A stretch of 64,000 bases of DNA from contig NZ_QMEW01000006.1 of the NCBI RefSeq assembly GCF_003284965.1, positions 124,001 to 188,000 of the forward strand, written 5' to 3'. The notes under the pieces were generated by a model. It was given only the letters and a program-made list of their open reading frames with translations, was not told the DNA's origin and made no database searches. Below, piece after piece: positions 8,779-18,241 of this stretch; the stretch's first letter is position 1; the number at the start of each line of letters is the position of its first letter. The stretch is from Mycolicibacterium sp. GF69 (GTDB lineage Bacteria > Actinomycetota > Actinomycetes > Mycobacteriales > Mycobacteriaceae). The position numbers were made by a program, and so were the translations under genes.

Positions 8779-10326
8779 GTGCTATTGCTCGACGTTGCCG
8801 CCGCGTCCACGGAAGTCGGTGCCTCTTCAGCACGTCTGGCCAAGATCGCCAGGATCGCCGAACTGCTGGCCCGCGCCGGCGACGAGGGCGACGCCGACCA
8901 GGTGGCCGTCGTCGTGTCGTGGCTGTCCGGGGAACTACCGCAGCGCCAGATCGGCGTCGGGTGGGCTGCGCTGCGCTCCCTGCCGCCGCCGGCGACGGCC
9001 GCCTCGCTGTCCGTGCCGGAGGTCCACGCGCGGTTCACCGAGATCGGGCAGGTCGCGGGCAAGGGCTCGCAGGCGCGACGCACAGAACTGCTCGGCGGAT
9101 TGTTCGGCGCCGCGACCGACATCGAGCAGACGTTCCTGCGCAGGCTGCTCGGCGGCGAACTGCGCCAAGGAGCGCTCGTCGGCGTCATGGCCGACGCCGT
9201 TGCCAAGGCCGCCGATCTCCCAGCCGCCGCTGTGCGCCGCGCCGCGATGCTCGGCGGTGACCTGCCCACAGTCGCGGCCGCTGCGCTCGCCGTCGGCGCG
9301 GCCGCACTGGAACAGTTCACGCTCACCGTCGGCCGGCCAGTCGGCCCGATGCTGGCACAGACGGCCGCCAGCGTGCCCGAAGCACTCGAACGACTGGGTG
9401 GCGCAGCCCGTTTCGAGGCGAAGCTCGACGGCGCCCGCGTCCAGGTGCATCGCATCGGCGATACCGTGTCCATCTACACCCGCAGTCTCGACGACGTGAC
9501 CGCTCGGCTACCCGAGGTCGTCGATGCCGCGCTGGCGCTGCCCATTACCTCTCTCATCGCCGATGCCGAAGCGATCGCGCTCAGAGCCGACGGGCGCCCA
9601 CACCGCTTCCAGGTCACGGCGTCACGCTTCGGCCGTTCGGTCGACATCGCAGCCGCCGCGGCCGCACAGCCGCTGTCGGTCTTCATCTTCGACCTGTTGC
9701 ACGTCGACGGTGTCGACCTGCTGGACCGACCCGCCGATCAGCGCATCGAGGCCCTGGACGCCCTTGTCCCGAAAGCGAACCGGGTCGACCGCCTCGTCAC
9801 CGACGACGCCACAGCGGCACAACGGTTCCTGGAGGTCACACTCGCGGCGGGCCACGAAGGCGTGATGGCCAAATCGCTGAGCGCGCCGTACGAGGCGGGA
9901 CGCCGCGGTGCCGGATGGCTCAAGGTCAAACCCGTGCACACCCTCGACCTGGTTGTCCTCGCGGTCGAGTGGGGGTCGGGCCGTCGCACCGGCAAACTAT
10001 CCAACATTCACCTCGGCGCCAGAGATCCACAGACGGGCGAATTCGTCATGCTGGGAAAGACTTTCAAGGGAATGACGGACGCGATGCTCAACTGGCAGAC
10101 AGCACGGTTCCTCGAACTCGCCGACGGGCCGACCGACCGATACGTCGTCACGGTGCGACCCGAACAGGTCGTCGAGATCGCATTCGATGGTGTGCAGGGC
10201 TCGACGCGCTACCCCGGCGGAATGGCACTGAGGTTCGCCCGGGTGCTGCGCTACCGTGACGACAAAAGCCCGGCGGACGCCGACACCATCGACACGGTTC
10301 GCGCCTTCTACCAGCGCGGAAGCTGA
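8779..10326 (+). CDS. ligB: ATP-dependent DNA ligase LigB
   Basis: A 515-residue ATP-dependent ligase starting at GTG ([10 protein letters not shown]). It matches remembered M. tuberculosis LigB (Rv3062, about 507 residues) throughout. Motif [15 protein letters not shown], contains the adenylated lysine K215. Other nucleotidyl-transferase motifs are [22 protein letters not shown] and GHEGVMAKS, with WLKVKP as motif V. An OB-fold follows. It seals nicks using ATP and is non-essential in mycobacteria, where NAD-dependent LigA does replication. An open frame runs further upstream, but the sequence match and the preceding palindrome favour this start. Confidence 0.94.
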   Translation: MLLLDVAAASTEVGASSARLAKIARIAELLARAGDEGDADQVAVVVSWLSGELPQRQIGVGWAALRSLPPPATAASLSVPEVHARFTEIGQVAGKGSQARRTELLGGLFGAATDIEQTFLRRLLGGELRQGALVGVMADAVAKAADLPAAAVRRAAMLGGDLPTVAAAALAVGAAALEQFTLTVGRPVGPMLAQTAASVPEALERLGGAARFEAKLDGARVQVHRIGDTVSIYTRSLDDVTARLPEVVDAALALPITSLIADAEAIALRADGRPHRFQVTASRFGRSVDIAAAAAAQPLSVFIFDLLHVDGVDLLDRPADQRIEALDALVPKANRVDRLVTDDATAAQRFLEVTLAAGHEGVMAKSLSAPYEAGRRGAGWLKVKPVHTLDLVVLAVEWGSGRRTGKLSNIHLGARDPQTGEFVMLGKTFKGMTDAMLNWQTARFLELADGPTDRYVVTVRPEQVVEIAFDGVQGSTRYPGGMALRFARVLRYRDDKSPADADTIDTVRAFYQRGS

Positions 10327-10376
10327 AGCTGCCGCTTTTGACACCTCGCCCTCGCGGCCGATGAAAGGATCGCCCC

Positions 10377-12671
10377 ATGGCATCTCCTACCGCTCCGCCC
10401 GAGCGCACAGAGGAAACCGACGGCGACATCACCTACATCCGCACCGACAAGGATCTGCCTCCCGTCGCCATCATCGACCGCTCGCCGATCACCGCCAGAC
10501 ACCGGATCATATTCGGCATCGTCGCCGTGCTCGGCGCGGTCGCATGGGCGGTGATCGCGTTCTTCCGCGGCGAGACCGTCAACGCGGTGTGGTTCGTGAT
10601 CGCCGCGATCTGCACGTACGTGATCGGGTTCCGGTTCTACGCCCGGCTCATCGAGATGAAGATCGTGCGTCCTCGCGACGACAACGCCACGCCCGCCGAG
10701 CTATTCGAGAACGCCACCGACTACATGCCGACCGATCGCCGGGTGCTGTTCGGTCATCATTTCGCCGCGATCGCCGGCGCAGGCCCACTCGTGGGCCCGG
10801 TCCTGGCAATGCAGATGGGTTACCTACCCGGCACCATCTGGATCATCATCGGCGCGGTCGTCGCGGGCTGCGTACAGGACTATCTCGTGCTGGCGATCTC
10901 CACCCGGCGGCGCGGTCGCTCGCTCGGACAGATGGCCCGCGACGAACTCGGCACGATCGGCGGCGTCGCCGCGATCCTTGGTGTGCTCGTCATCATGGTG
11001 ATCCTGCTCGCGGTGCTGGCCCTGGTAGTCGTCGGTGCCCTCGCCGAAAGCCCGTGGGGCGTGTTCTCGATCGCGATGACGATCCCGATCGCCATCTTCA
11101 TGGGCCTGTACCTGAGATTCCTTCGCCCGGGCCGGGTTTCGGAAGTGTCGGTGATCGGCGTCGCGCTGCTGCTGCTCGCGGTGATCGCCGGCGGATGGGT
11201 GGCCGAAACCTCCTGGGGCGCCGACTGGTTCACGCTGTCGAAGGTGAGCCTGTCGTGGGCGATCATCATCTACGGCTTCGCGGCATCGGTGCTGCCGGTG
11301 TGGTTCCTGCTCGCGCCACGGGACTATCTGTCGACGTTCATGAAGGTCGGCACCATCGCGCTGCTGGCCATCGGCATCCTGCTCGCCCGCCCGATCATGG
11401 AGGCACCCGCGGTGTCGGGGTTCGCCGGCCAGGGCACCGGCCCAGTGTTCGCAGGATCGCTGTTCCCGTTCCTGTTCATCACGATCGCCTGTGGCGCGCT
11501 GTCGGGCTTTCACGCGCTGATCTCGTCGGGCACCACGCCCAAGCTGCTGGAAAAGGAAGGACAGATGCGGCTGATCGGCTACGGCGGCATGCTCACCGAG
11601 TCGTTCGTCGCGATCATGGCGCTCATCACCGCGGCGATCATCAATCAGCACCTGTACTTCGCGATCAACGCCCCCGCGGCTTCGACAGGGGCCACCGCAG
11701 AGACGGCGGCGGCCTACGTCAACGGCCTGCCGATCGACGGCCCGCCGATCAGCGCCGAGCAGATCACCAGTGCCGCCGAAAGCGTCGGCGAAGAGTCGAT
11801 CGTTTCCAGAACCGGTGGCGCGCCGACGCTGGCGTTCGGCATGTCCGAGGTACTGAGCAAGGTCTTCGGCGGTGACGCGCTCAAGGCGTTCTGGTACCAC
11901 TTCGCGATCATGTTCGAGGCGCTGTTCATCCTCACCACCGTCGACGCGGGCACCCGCGTCGCGCGGTTCATGCTCTCCGACGGGGTGAGCAACCTGGGTG
12001 GCCCGCTGCGCAAGCTGAAGGATCCGAGTTGGCGTGTCGGAGCGTGGGTTTGCAGCCTGATCGTGGTGGCGGCGTGGGGCAGCATCCTGCTGATGGGTGT
12101 CACCGACCCGCTCGGCGGCATCAACACGCTGTTCCCGTTGTTCGGCATCGCCAACCAGTTGCTGGCCGCCATAGCGCTGACGGTCGTGACCGTGGTGGTG
12201 GTGAAGAAGGGCTTGCTGAAATGGGCGTGGATACCCGGTGTTCCGTTGTTGTGGGACCTGACGGTGACGATGACGGCGTCGTGGCAGAAGATCTTCTCCG
12301 GCGATCCGAAGGTCGGCTACTGGACGCAGCACTTCCAGTACCGCGACGCCAGGGAGGCGGGTAAGACGGCGTTCGGCGCGGCGAAGGACTCCGGTGAACT
12401 CGACGCGGTGATCCGCAACACCTTCATTCAGGGCACGCTGTCGATCGTGTTCGCGCTGCTGGTGCTGATCGTGTTCATCGCCGGGGTGATCATGGTGATC
12501 CGGACGCTCCGCGGCACCGCCTTGCCGACCACCGAGGATGAACCCGTCCCCTCGCGGATCTTCGGGCCGGCGGGCCTCATCACGACCAAGCCCGAAAAGG
12601 AGGTGGCCAAGCAGTGGGACGCGTTACCGAAATCGCACGCAAAATCGGTTGGTACTGGCGCACATTCGTAA
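10377..12671 (+). CDS. cstA: Carbon starvation protein CstA
   Basis: A 764-residue polytopic membrane protein with roughly 16-18 segments. It shows the family signature GHHFAAIAGAGPLVGPVLAMQMGYLPG followed by AGCVQDYLVL. The family transports pyruvate or peptides and is induced by carbon limitation in enteric bacteria. A good ribosome site (AAAGGA) lies 8 bases before the ATG. The downstream ybdD-type gene overlaps its 3' end, so the two are co-translated. In M. tuberculosis cstA (Rv3063c) likewise lies beside ligB. Confidence 0.95.
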   Translation: MASPTAPPERTEETDGDITYIRTDKDLPPVAIIDRSPITARHRIIFGIVAVLGAVAWAVIAFFRGETVNAVWFVIAAICTYVIGFRFYARLIEMKIVRPRDDNATPAELFENATDYMPTDRRVLFGHHFAAIAGAGPLVGPVLAMQMGYLPGTIWIIIGAVVAGCVQDYLVLAISTRRRGRSLGQMARDELGTIGGVAAILGVLVIMVILLAVLALVVVGALAESPWGVFSIAMTIPIAIFMGLYLRFLRPGRVSEVSVIGVALLLLAVIAGGWVAETSWGADWFTLSKVSLSWAIIIYGFAASVLPVWFLLAPRDYLSTFMKVGTIALLAIGILLARPIMEAPAVSGFAGQGTGPVFAGSLFPFLFITIACGALSGFHALISSGTTPKLLEKEGQMRLIGYGGMLTESFVAIMALITAAIINQHLYFAINAPAASTGATAETAAAYVNGLPIDGPPISAEQITSAAESVGEESIVSRTGGAPTLAFGMSEVLSKVFGGDALKAFWYHFAIMFEALFILTTVDAGTRVARFMLSDGVSNLGGPLRKLKDPSWRVGAWVCSLIVVAAWGSILLMGVTDPLGGINTLFPLFGIANQLLAAIALTVVTVVVVKKGLLKWAWIPGVPLLWDLTVTMTASWQKIFSGDPKVGYWTQHFQYRDAREAGKTAFGAAKDSGELDAVIRNTFIQGTLSIVFALLVLIVFIAGVIMVIRTLRGTALPTTEDEPVPSRIFGPAGLITTKPEKEVAKQWDALPKSHAKSVGTGAHS

Positions 12672-12829
12672 CGGACTTCGTAGGCGACCTGATGGGCGAC
12701 ACCCATTACCGGCGCTACGTCGAGCACCGCTTGCGCACGCATCCAGGCGAACCCGTGCTCTCCGAACGGGAGTACTGGCGGATGCGGCACGCGGCCGCCG
12801 ACGCCAATCCGAGCGCGCGCTGCTGCTGA
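12614..12829 (+). CDS. YbdD/YjiX (DUF466) family small protein
   Basis: A 71-residue protein starting at GTG inside the last 58 bases of cstA in another frame. The core (GDTHYRRYVEHRLRTHPGEPVLSEREYWRMRH) and the terminal ARCC match the family of E. coli YbdD, which always partners CstA-type transporters and is needed for pyruvate uptake. The overlap indicates translational coupling. Confidence 0.93.
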   Translation: MGRVTEIARKIGWYWRTFVTDFVGDLMGDTHYRRYVEHRLRTHPGEPVLSEREYWRMRHAAADANPSARCC

Positions 12830-12925
12830 CGGCGCCAGCCCGCGTCTACTAGGGCGTTGGGTATCGGCGCCAGCGGCGAGCCCGGACTTGATGCTCCTAT
12901 TGATGTCAGACCTCTCCGGCATACT

Positions 12926-12941
12926 TCGAACAGATTTTCGA
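12926..12941. promoter_or_regulatory. Candidate SOS box (LexA site)
   Basis: The sequence TCGAAC-AGAT-TTTCGA matches the mycobacterial SOS consensus TCGAAC-N4-GTTCGA at 11 of 12 fixed positions. It lies 16-31 bases before the chosen start of the DUF222/HNH gene. In M. tuberculosis several 13E12-family genes are LexA-regulated. Confidence 0.6.
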
Positions 12942-12956
12942 AGCGGGAGGTGGCCG

Positions 12957-14312
12957 ATGGATCTCGACGACGTAGCGGCTCGGCAGTCGCGCCTACACGC
13001 TGCGGTTGCCGAGCTGGCCGACCTGCCGTGGAACGACCTGCCGGCCGAGGCGCTCGACTCCGTGCTGTGCAGCCTCGAGTCGGCTCAGCGCACCTTATCA
13101 ACGGTCGGGTACGACGCCGTCAACGGTCTGCGAGCCCAATGGACCACTCGAGTCGGTCGCCTGCGTGATCATCTGGCCAACCTGCTGCACCTGTCCGCGA
13201 CGGAAGCCGGCGCCCGTATCTCCACCGCCGCTGATCTCAACGACGAGCAACCCACGCTGCCTGAAACCGCCGCTGCTGCCCGACACGGACTTATCGGCAA
13301 GGAACACGTCCGCATCATCCGCGACACCATCGCGAAACTTCCGGACACCGCCACCGACGCCGAACGGGCCCGATTCGACCTCGAACTGACCGGCGTCGCC
13401 GTCGCCGAACGTCCCGAGATCCTGCGCCGCGACGCCGCCCTCTTGCTCGCCGAATACGACTCCACGCATGATGACCCCGTCACCCGGGAACGTAGTCGCA
13501 AGGCGCGCAGCGAATTCGTGCTCGGCCCGCAAGATGCCGACGGGATGAGCCGCGGCCGGTTCTGCGTCGACCCCGAAGCCCGCTCCTACCTTGAGATTCT
13601 GTTCGCCAAACTCGCGCGCCCCGGCATGTGCAACGCCACCGACCCTGTCCCGACAGTCGACGGTGACCCCGACCCGATGGCCGCTGCCGGAGACCTCCGC
13701 ACCACCGGCCAACGCCAGCACGACGCGCTCAAGGCAGCGCTGCGGGCCCTGCTGGCTTCCGGAGACTTGGGCCAACACCGCGGGCTCCCGGTGACCGTCA
13801 TCGTCACCATGACGCTCGAACAACTGGAATCGGCCTCTGGGCTGGCAATGACCGGCGGCGGATCAATCGTCCCGATGGAAACCGCCATCCGCATGGCCGC
13901 CCACGCCCACCACTACCTCTACATCTATGACGAGAAGTGCGGACGGCCGCTGTTCCTGGGCCGCTCCAAGCGCCTCGCCTCAGCCGATCAGCGGATCGTA
14001 TTGCACGCCGTCGACGGCGGTTGCAGCGTCCCCGGCTGCGATCAGCCCGGCTATCACTGCGATGTGCACCACCTCATCGAATTTGAGCAGAACGGCACCA
14101 CCGACATCGACCGCCTCACGATGGCCTGCGAAGTCAACCACCAGAATGCTGGGCCATCCGACGAAGAATGGCAGGCGCGTCGCCGCTACGACGAAGAGAC
14201 GCTCGGCCAAACGCTCTGGTACCCACCAAAATCCGTGGATCCCGGCCGACAACCTCGGGCGAACCGACACCACCGGAGACCGAAGAGGCCACCAGAACCG
14301 GACGCGGCGTAA
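12957..14312 (+). CDS. DUF222 / HNH endonuclease, 13E12 repeat family
   Basis: A 451-residue protein with an N-terminal helical DUF222 domain (to about residue 300) and a C-terminal HNH nuclease domain. The nuclease domain shows CSVPGCDQPGYHCDVHHLIEFEQNG, with the histidine pair at 371-372. Mycobacteria carry many paralogs, originally noticed as the REP13E12 repeats. The biological role is uncertain but associated with mobile DNA and the damage response. The start at 12957 follows GGGAGG by six bases. An upstream ATG would place the SOS-like box inside the gene. It converges on a P450 gene. Confidence 0.85.
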   Translation: MDLDDVAARQSRLHAAVAELADLPWNDLPAEALDSVLCSLESAQRTLSTVGYDAVNGLRAQWTTRVGRLRDHLANLLHLSATEAGARISTAADLNDEQPTLPETAAAARHGLIGKEHVRIIRDTIAKLPDTATDAERARFDLELTGVAVAERPEILRRDAALLLAEYDSTHDDPVTRERSRKARSEFVLGPQDADGMSRGRFCVDPEARSYLEILFAKLARPGMCNATDPVPTVDGDPDPMAAAGDLRTTGQRQHDALKAALRALLASGDLGQHRGLPVTVIVTMTLEQLESASGLAMTGGGSIVPMETAIRMAAHAHHYLYIYDEKCGRPLFLGRSKRLASADQRIVLHAVDGGCSVPGCDQPGYHCDVHHLIEFEQNGTTDIDRLTMACEVNHQNAGPSDEEWQARRRYDEETLGQTLWYPPKSVDPGRQPRANRHHRRPKRPPEPDAA

Positions 14313-14328
14313 CCAGCCCGCGGGGCGT

Positions 14329-14373
14329 CTGAGGACTACGGGGCTGAGAACGGCGGGGCTGAGGACTACCCCG
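14329..14373. repeat. Tandem repeat, 15 bases x 3, spanning a stop codon
   Basis: Three contiguous imperfect copies of CTGAGGACTACGGGG lie between the convergent HNH and P450 genes. The last copy contains the P450 stop codon, so copy-number change could alter the P450 C-terminus or its 3' end. Confidence 0.85.
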
Positions 14374-15604
14374 TCAACGAGTAGCGGATCGGCAGATGTT
14401 TGAGCCCGCCGACGAAGGTGGTCGCGACATGTTCCGGACGGCCCGCCAACTCGACCGCCCCCAGGCGAGGCAGCAACTCGGTGAAGAAGCTGTTCACCTC
14501 CATGCGGGCCAGCGCGGCCCCCAGACAGAAGTGCACGCCATAGCCGAATGCGATGTGCTTGTTGGGGTCGCGCGCGATGTCGAAGCGGAACGGGTCGTCG
14601 AACACGTCCTCGTCGCGGTTGCCCGAAACATAGGACAGCAGAACCGATTCCCCTTCCGCGATCGCCACTCCGCGGACAGTGGTGTCCTCGGCGGCGGTAC
14701 GCATGAACGCCTTGACCGGTGTGACCCAGCGGATCATTTCTTCAGTCGCCAGCGGCATCAGGCCCAGATCGGCGCGCAGCCGTTGACGTTGGTCGGGGTT
14801 CTCGATGAGCGCGAGCATCCCTCCGGAGATGGTCGCGCTCGTGGTGTCATGGCCCGCCGCGGCGATGATCGCGTAGTACGAGATGGTGTCGATGTCCGAC
14901 AGCGGTTCACCGTCGATCGTTGCATTGGCGATCGCCGACGCCAGGTCATCGGTCGGGTTCTCGCGGCGCGATGCGGTCAGAGCGGTGAAGTACTCGAACA
15001 TCTCGAGCAACGCCGACATCTGCTCGGCCTGGTCCCCTCCACGCTTGAATTCGTCGTCGTCGCTGCCGAACAACTCCTGGGTGAGTTTGAGCATGAGCGG
15101 AAAATCCGACTCCGGGATACCGAGCAGCGACATGATGACGTAGAGGGGGAAATTGACCGCGACCTGCTGGACGAAGTCGCACTCGCCTCCGATCGTCTGC
15201 ATCTTGTCGACGTACACCTTCGCGAGTTCGTCGACGCGAACCTTCAACGCGCGCATCGCCTTCGGCCGGAACCAGTCCGCTCCGATGGCCCGCACGACGC
15301 GGTGCTGGGGATCGTCCATGTGGATCAGGGTGCGCACGCCGATGGCCGCCTGCTGTTCGTCACCTTCCGCGGTGACCAGCACCGGCCGCGGGTGGTTGGT
15401 GAACAGCGTGTTCGCCCGCTCGATGTCCATGATGTCGGCGTGCTTGGTGATCGCCCAGAACGGGCGGTAGCCCGCGACGTCCACCCACGACACGGGTGCG
15501 TTGGCGCGCAGGTGCGCCAGCGATGCATGCAATTTCGCCTCATCGGTGTAGGCCAGCGGGGTGGCGAAGACCTTGGCCGCCTCGTCCATTATCGGTGTGC
15601 TCAC
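14366..15604 (-). CDS. Cytochrome P450 (bacterial soluble class)
   Basis: A 412-residue P450. It has the I-helix AAAGHDTTSAT, the ExxR motif within EEMIRW, and the haem loop FGYGVHFCLGAALAR. The region VRTLIHMDDPQHRVVRAIGADWFRPKAM is typical of steroid/terpene-type bacterial P450s. I cannot place it in a numbered CYP family. The GTG at 15604 is preferred because GAGGAG lies six bases upstream; a TTG six bases earlier is an alternative. It follows the LLM oxidoreductase by 22 bases in the same direction. The pair is preceded by an island operator, so it is probably co-regulated with the catabolic genes. Confidence 0.9.
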   Translation of the reverse strand: MSTPIMDEAAKVFATPLAYTDEAKLHASLAHLRANAPVSWVDVAGYRPFWAITKHADIMDIERANTLFTNHPRPVLVTAEGDEQQAAIGVRTLIHMDDPQHRVVRAIGADWFRPKAMRALKVRVDELAKVYVDKMQTIGGECDFVQQVAVNFPLYVIMSLLGIPESDFPLMLKLTQELFGSDDDEFKRGGDQAEQMSALLEMFEYFTALTASRRENPTDDLASAIANATIDGEPLSDIDTISYYAIIAAAGHDTTSATISGGMLALIENPDQRQRLRADLGLMPLATEEMIRWVTPVKAFMRTAAEDTTVRGVAIAEGESVLLSYVSGNRDEDVFDDPFRFDIARDPNKHIAFGYGVHFCLGAALARMEVNSFFTELLPRLGAVELAGRPEHVATTFVGGLKHLPIRYSLTG

Positions 15605-15626
15605 AAGCAACTCCTCTTTGGCACCG

Positions 15627-16655
15627 TCATACGCCGCGCAACTCCTGAACGACCTGGGAGACAGTCTCTTCGGGGACAGAGCTGGGGAAGCCGATCAGGA
15701 CGCGGTCGATCAGCCCGTCACAGCGGTCCCGCACGCTGGCCGCCAGCTTGTCGATGGGTGCGACGACCGCGAAAGCCTCGAGGATCTCGTCGTCGATGAG
15801 TCCGCCCATCGCGTCCCACTGCCCCGCCAGACTCAAGCGGTGCAGTTCGGTGTGCAGATCGCCCCAGCCGTGCAACTCGAGCACCTTGCGGTAAGCCGGC
15901 GTCGACGCGTAGAACGCGATCTGCTTGCGGGTGGCGACGGCGGCAGCGGACAGTTCCCGTTCCTCATTTCCGGTGACGACGAAGATCGGACACGACACCT
16001 GAAAGTCGCTGCGCTGCTTGCCGGACCGGGCCATCCCGCGCTCCAGCGACGGTATGGTCACCTCTTCGAAATAGCGCTTGGTCGTGAAGGCATGCGCCAG
16101 AATCCCGTCGGCGACCTCACCGGCCATCTCGGTCATCGCTTCACCCACTGCGGCGAGGAACACCTTGGGAAGGCCGTATTCGTGCGGTTCGGGGACGAAC
16201 ATCGGCGTCATCAGCTTGTGCGTGTAGAAGTCGCCTTCGAACTGCAGTCGTGTGCCGTCGCTCCAGCACGTCCAGATCTCACGCATCGCGAGCACGAACT
16301 CGCGCATGCGGCGCACGGGCTGACTCCACGGCATGCTGAACCGCTTCTCGATGTGCGGCTTGATCTGGGATCCGAGCCCGACGATGAGGCGGCCGCGCGA
16401 GAAGTCCTGAAGATCCCAGCCGATGTTGGCGATTGTCATGGGATTACGTGCGAACGCGACCGCGATGCTGGTACCCAGGTCCAGCGTCGCGGTGTGTTCG
16501 GCGGCGAGGGTCAGCGGCAGAAACGGATCGTGGGCCACCTCGGCCGTCCAGCAGCCGTCGTAGCCGCGCCGCTGCAGTGTGCTCGCCGCGTCGACGACGT
16601 TGGCCAGCTGACTCGAAACCGCCCCGTCGACCTTCAGGCCGGCGCCGCTAAGCAT
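15627..16655 (-). CDS. LLM-class (probably F420-dependent) oxidoreductase
   Basis: A 342-residue bacterial-luciferase-like TIM-barrel enzyme. It shows GYDGCWTAEVAHDPFLPLTLAAEHT near residue 38, LGTSIAVAFARNPMTIANIGWDLQDFSRGRLIVGLGSQIKPHIEKRF, and C-terminal segments typical of mycobacterial F420-dependent members (TIGR03617-like). It likely transfers hydride or hydroxylates a lipid intermediate. The ATG 12 bases from the operator is chosen; a GTG eight codons upstream would overlap the operator. No Shine-Dalgarno sequence is seen, so a leaderless transcript is possible. It is the first gene of a two-gene operon with the P450. Confidence 0.85.
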   Translation of the reverse strand: MLSGAGLKVDGAVSSQLANVVDAASTLQRRGYDGCWTAEVAHDPFLPLTLAAEHTATLDLGTSIAVAFARNPMTIANIGWDLQDFSRGRLIVGLGSQIKPHIEKRFSMPWSQPVRRMREFVLAMREIWTCWSDGTRLQFEGDFYTHKLMTPMFVPEPHEYGLPKVFLAAVGEAMTEMAGEVADGILAHAFTTKRYFEEVTIPSLERGMARSGKQRSDFQVSCPIFVVTGNEERELSAAAVATRKQIAFYASTPAYRKVLELHGWGDLHTELHRLSLAGQWDAMGGLIDDEILEAFAVVAPIDKLAASVRDRCDGLIDRVLIGFPSSVPEETVSQVVQELRGV

Positions 16656-16667
16656 GGTCGTAGACGC

Positions 16668-16686
16668 TACAGTAAGCACTTCAGTA
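16668..16686. promoter_or_regulatory. Island operator copy 1 (degenerate)
   Basis: TACAGTAA-GCA-CTTCAGTA matches the island consensus TACTGTAA-N3-TTACAGTA at 13 of 16 positions. It sits between the divergent LLM and carboxyltransferase genes, 12 bases from one start codon and 55 from the other. Confidence 0.6.
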
Positions 16687-16741
16687 TGGTCAACGAGGTG
16701 TTGCTGGTGCGACGATCGCCTATCCGAGGACAGGAGTTGTG

Positions 16742-18238
16742 ATGACCAAACCCGAGGATTGGCACGCCACGCTCGACGAGCTGTCCCGCCGGCGTCGCAG
16801 CGCCCACGAGATGGGCGGCGCCGAGCGGGTCGCCAAGCATCGCGGCAAGGGCAAGCTCGACGCCCGCAGCCGAATCGCCCATCTCCTCGACGAGGACTCG
16901 TTCCGTGAGTTCGGCACGCTGGTCGGCGGTGACATCGCAGCCGACGGCATCGTCGCCGGGTCGGGGTTCATCGACGGCAAGCCGGTGGTGATCGGCGCGG
17001 AGGATTTCACGACGCTGGCCGGCAGCATCGGCCCGGGCGGAAACGCCAAACGCTATCGGCTGGCCGAGTTGGCGCTACGCGACAAGGTTCCGCTGGTGAT
17101 GTTGCTCGAGGGCGCCGGTTTTCGGCCCAGCGGTGAGCACTACGGTCGAACGCCGACAGACCTACTGGCACAGGCGCAATGCTCGGGCAAGGTGCCGATG
17201 GTCGCGGGTCTGCTCGGGCCGTCAGCGGGACACGGCGCGCTCGTCGCTCCCGTATGTGACTGGACGGTCATGAGCAACCAGGGCGCCATCTTCACCGCCG
17301 GGCCGCCCGTGGTGAAAGAGTCAACGGGCGAGGACATTTCGAAGGAAGACCTGGGCGGGCCGACCGTGGCGTTGGCTAGTGGCGTGATCCACAACTTAGC
17401 CGAGGACGACGAAGCCGCGCTCGACGACATCCGGCGTTACCTGTCGTACTTTCCCGCCAGCGCCTGGTCTTATCCCTCGTCGCTGCCCGCCGATGAAGCG
17501 GCCGCACCGCGCATCACCTCCGAGTTGCTCGAGATCGTGCCGCGAGGTAACCGGCGCGTCTACGACATGCGCCGAGTGCTCGACGTCGTCTTCGACCGCC
17601 CCGACTGGTTCGAGGTGCAGCCGAAGTTCGGGCCCGCGATCATCTGCGCGCTGGCCCATCTCGGGGGCCATCCCGTCGCGGTGGTGGCCAACCAACCGCA
17701 AGTGATCGCCGGCTCCATCGACGCCGACGCAGCCGACAAGGCGGCACACTTCATCACCGTCGCCGACTCGTTTCACCTGCCGATCGTGTTCCTCGCCGAC
17801 AATCCCGGCATGCTGCCCGGCAGCCGGTCGGAAAAGGCGGGCGTCCTGCGCAGCGGTGCGCGAATGTTCGCCGCGCAGACCGCCGCGACGACGATCAAGC
17901 TGCACGTCACGTTGCGCAAAGCGTACGGTTTCGGCTCGATGGTCATGTCGCTGTTGGGGTTTGACAACCAGAGCGCGACGTTCGCGTATCCGGGCGCGAC
18001 GATGGGCGCGATGAGCGCGGCCGCGCTGAGCAAGGCCTCGCATGCCGCGGAGGATGTCGAGGCACGACTGCGGAAGATGGAGGTCGAGGCGTCGTTCCGC
18101 TCGGCCGGTCATCTCGGCTTCGACGACCTCATCCATCCCGAGGAGACCCGCAACGCGCTGCTGTCGGCGCTGCAGCGCGGCATCTACAGTCGGCAGGCGG
18201 CAGCCGAACCGGTGTCCCGCACCGCTATCACGCCCTGA
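16742..18238 (+). CDS. Acyl-CoA carboxylase carboxyltransferase (AccD/PCCB-like) subunit
   Basis: A 498-residue crotonase-fold carboxyltransferase. The N-terminal half has AHEMGGAERVAKHRGKGKLDARSRIAHLLDEDSF and an acyl-binding glycine-rich stretch, GPSAGHGALVAPVCDW. The C-terminal half has the biotin-site region HLGGHPVAVVANQP, then LADNPGMLPGSRSEKAGVLRSGARM. Family members transfer CO2 from carboxybiotin to acyl-CoA. No biotin carboxylase/BCCP alpha gene is near, so it must borrow one or do another acyl-CoA reaction such as decarboxylation. The ATG is chosen over the immediately preceding GTG because AGGAG is then five bases away. A 3' palindrome follows. Confidence 0.85.
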   Translation: MTKPEDWHATLDELSRRRRSAHEMGGAERVAKHRGKGKLDARSRIAHLLDEDSFREFGTLVGGDIAADGIVAGSGFIDGKPVVIGAEDFTTLAGSIGPGGNAKRYRLAELALRDKVPLVMLLEGAGFRPSGEHYGRTPTDLLAQAQCSGKVPMVAGLLGPSAGHGALVAPVCDWTVMSNQGAIFTAGPPVVKESTGEDISKEDLGGPTVALASGVIHNLAEDDEAALDDIRRYLSYFPASAWSYPSSLPADEAAAPRITSELLEIVPRGNRRVYDMRRVLDVVFDRPDWFEVQPKFGPAIICALAHLGGHPVAVVANQPQVIAGSIDADAADKAAHFITVADSFHLPIVFLADNPGMLPGSRSEKAGVLRSGARMFAAQTAATTIKLHVTLRKAYGFGSMVMSLLGFDNQSATFAYPGATMGAMSAAALSKASHAAEDVEARLRKMEVEASFRSAGHLGFDDLIHPEETRNALLSALQRGIYSRQAAAEPVSRTAITP

Positions 18239-18241
18239 TTC

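Noticed and set aside
10824..12332. 502-residue minus-strand open frame opposite cstA
   Set aside because: His/Arg/Asp-rich translation with no hydrophobic core or motif; the opposite strand is an unambiguous CstA.
12957..14312. Complete REP13E12 mobile element
   Set aside because: Only the DUF222/HNH gene and its box are seen. No flanking direct repeats, attachment sites or transposase could be recognised.
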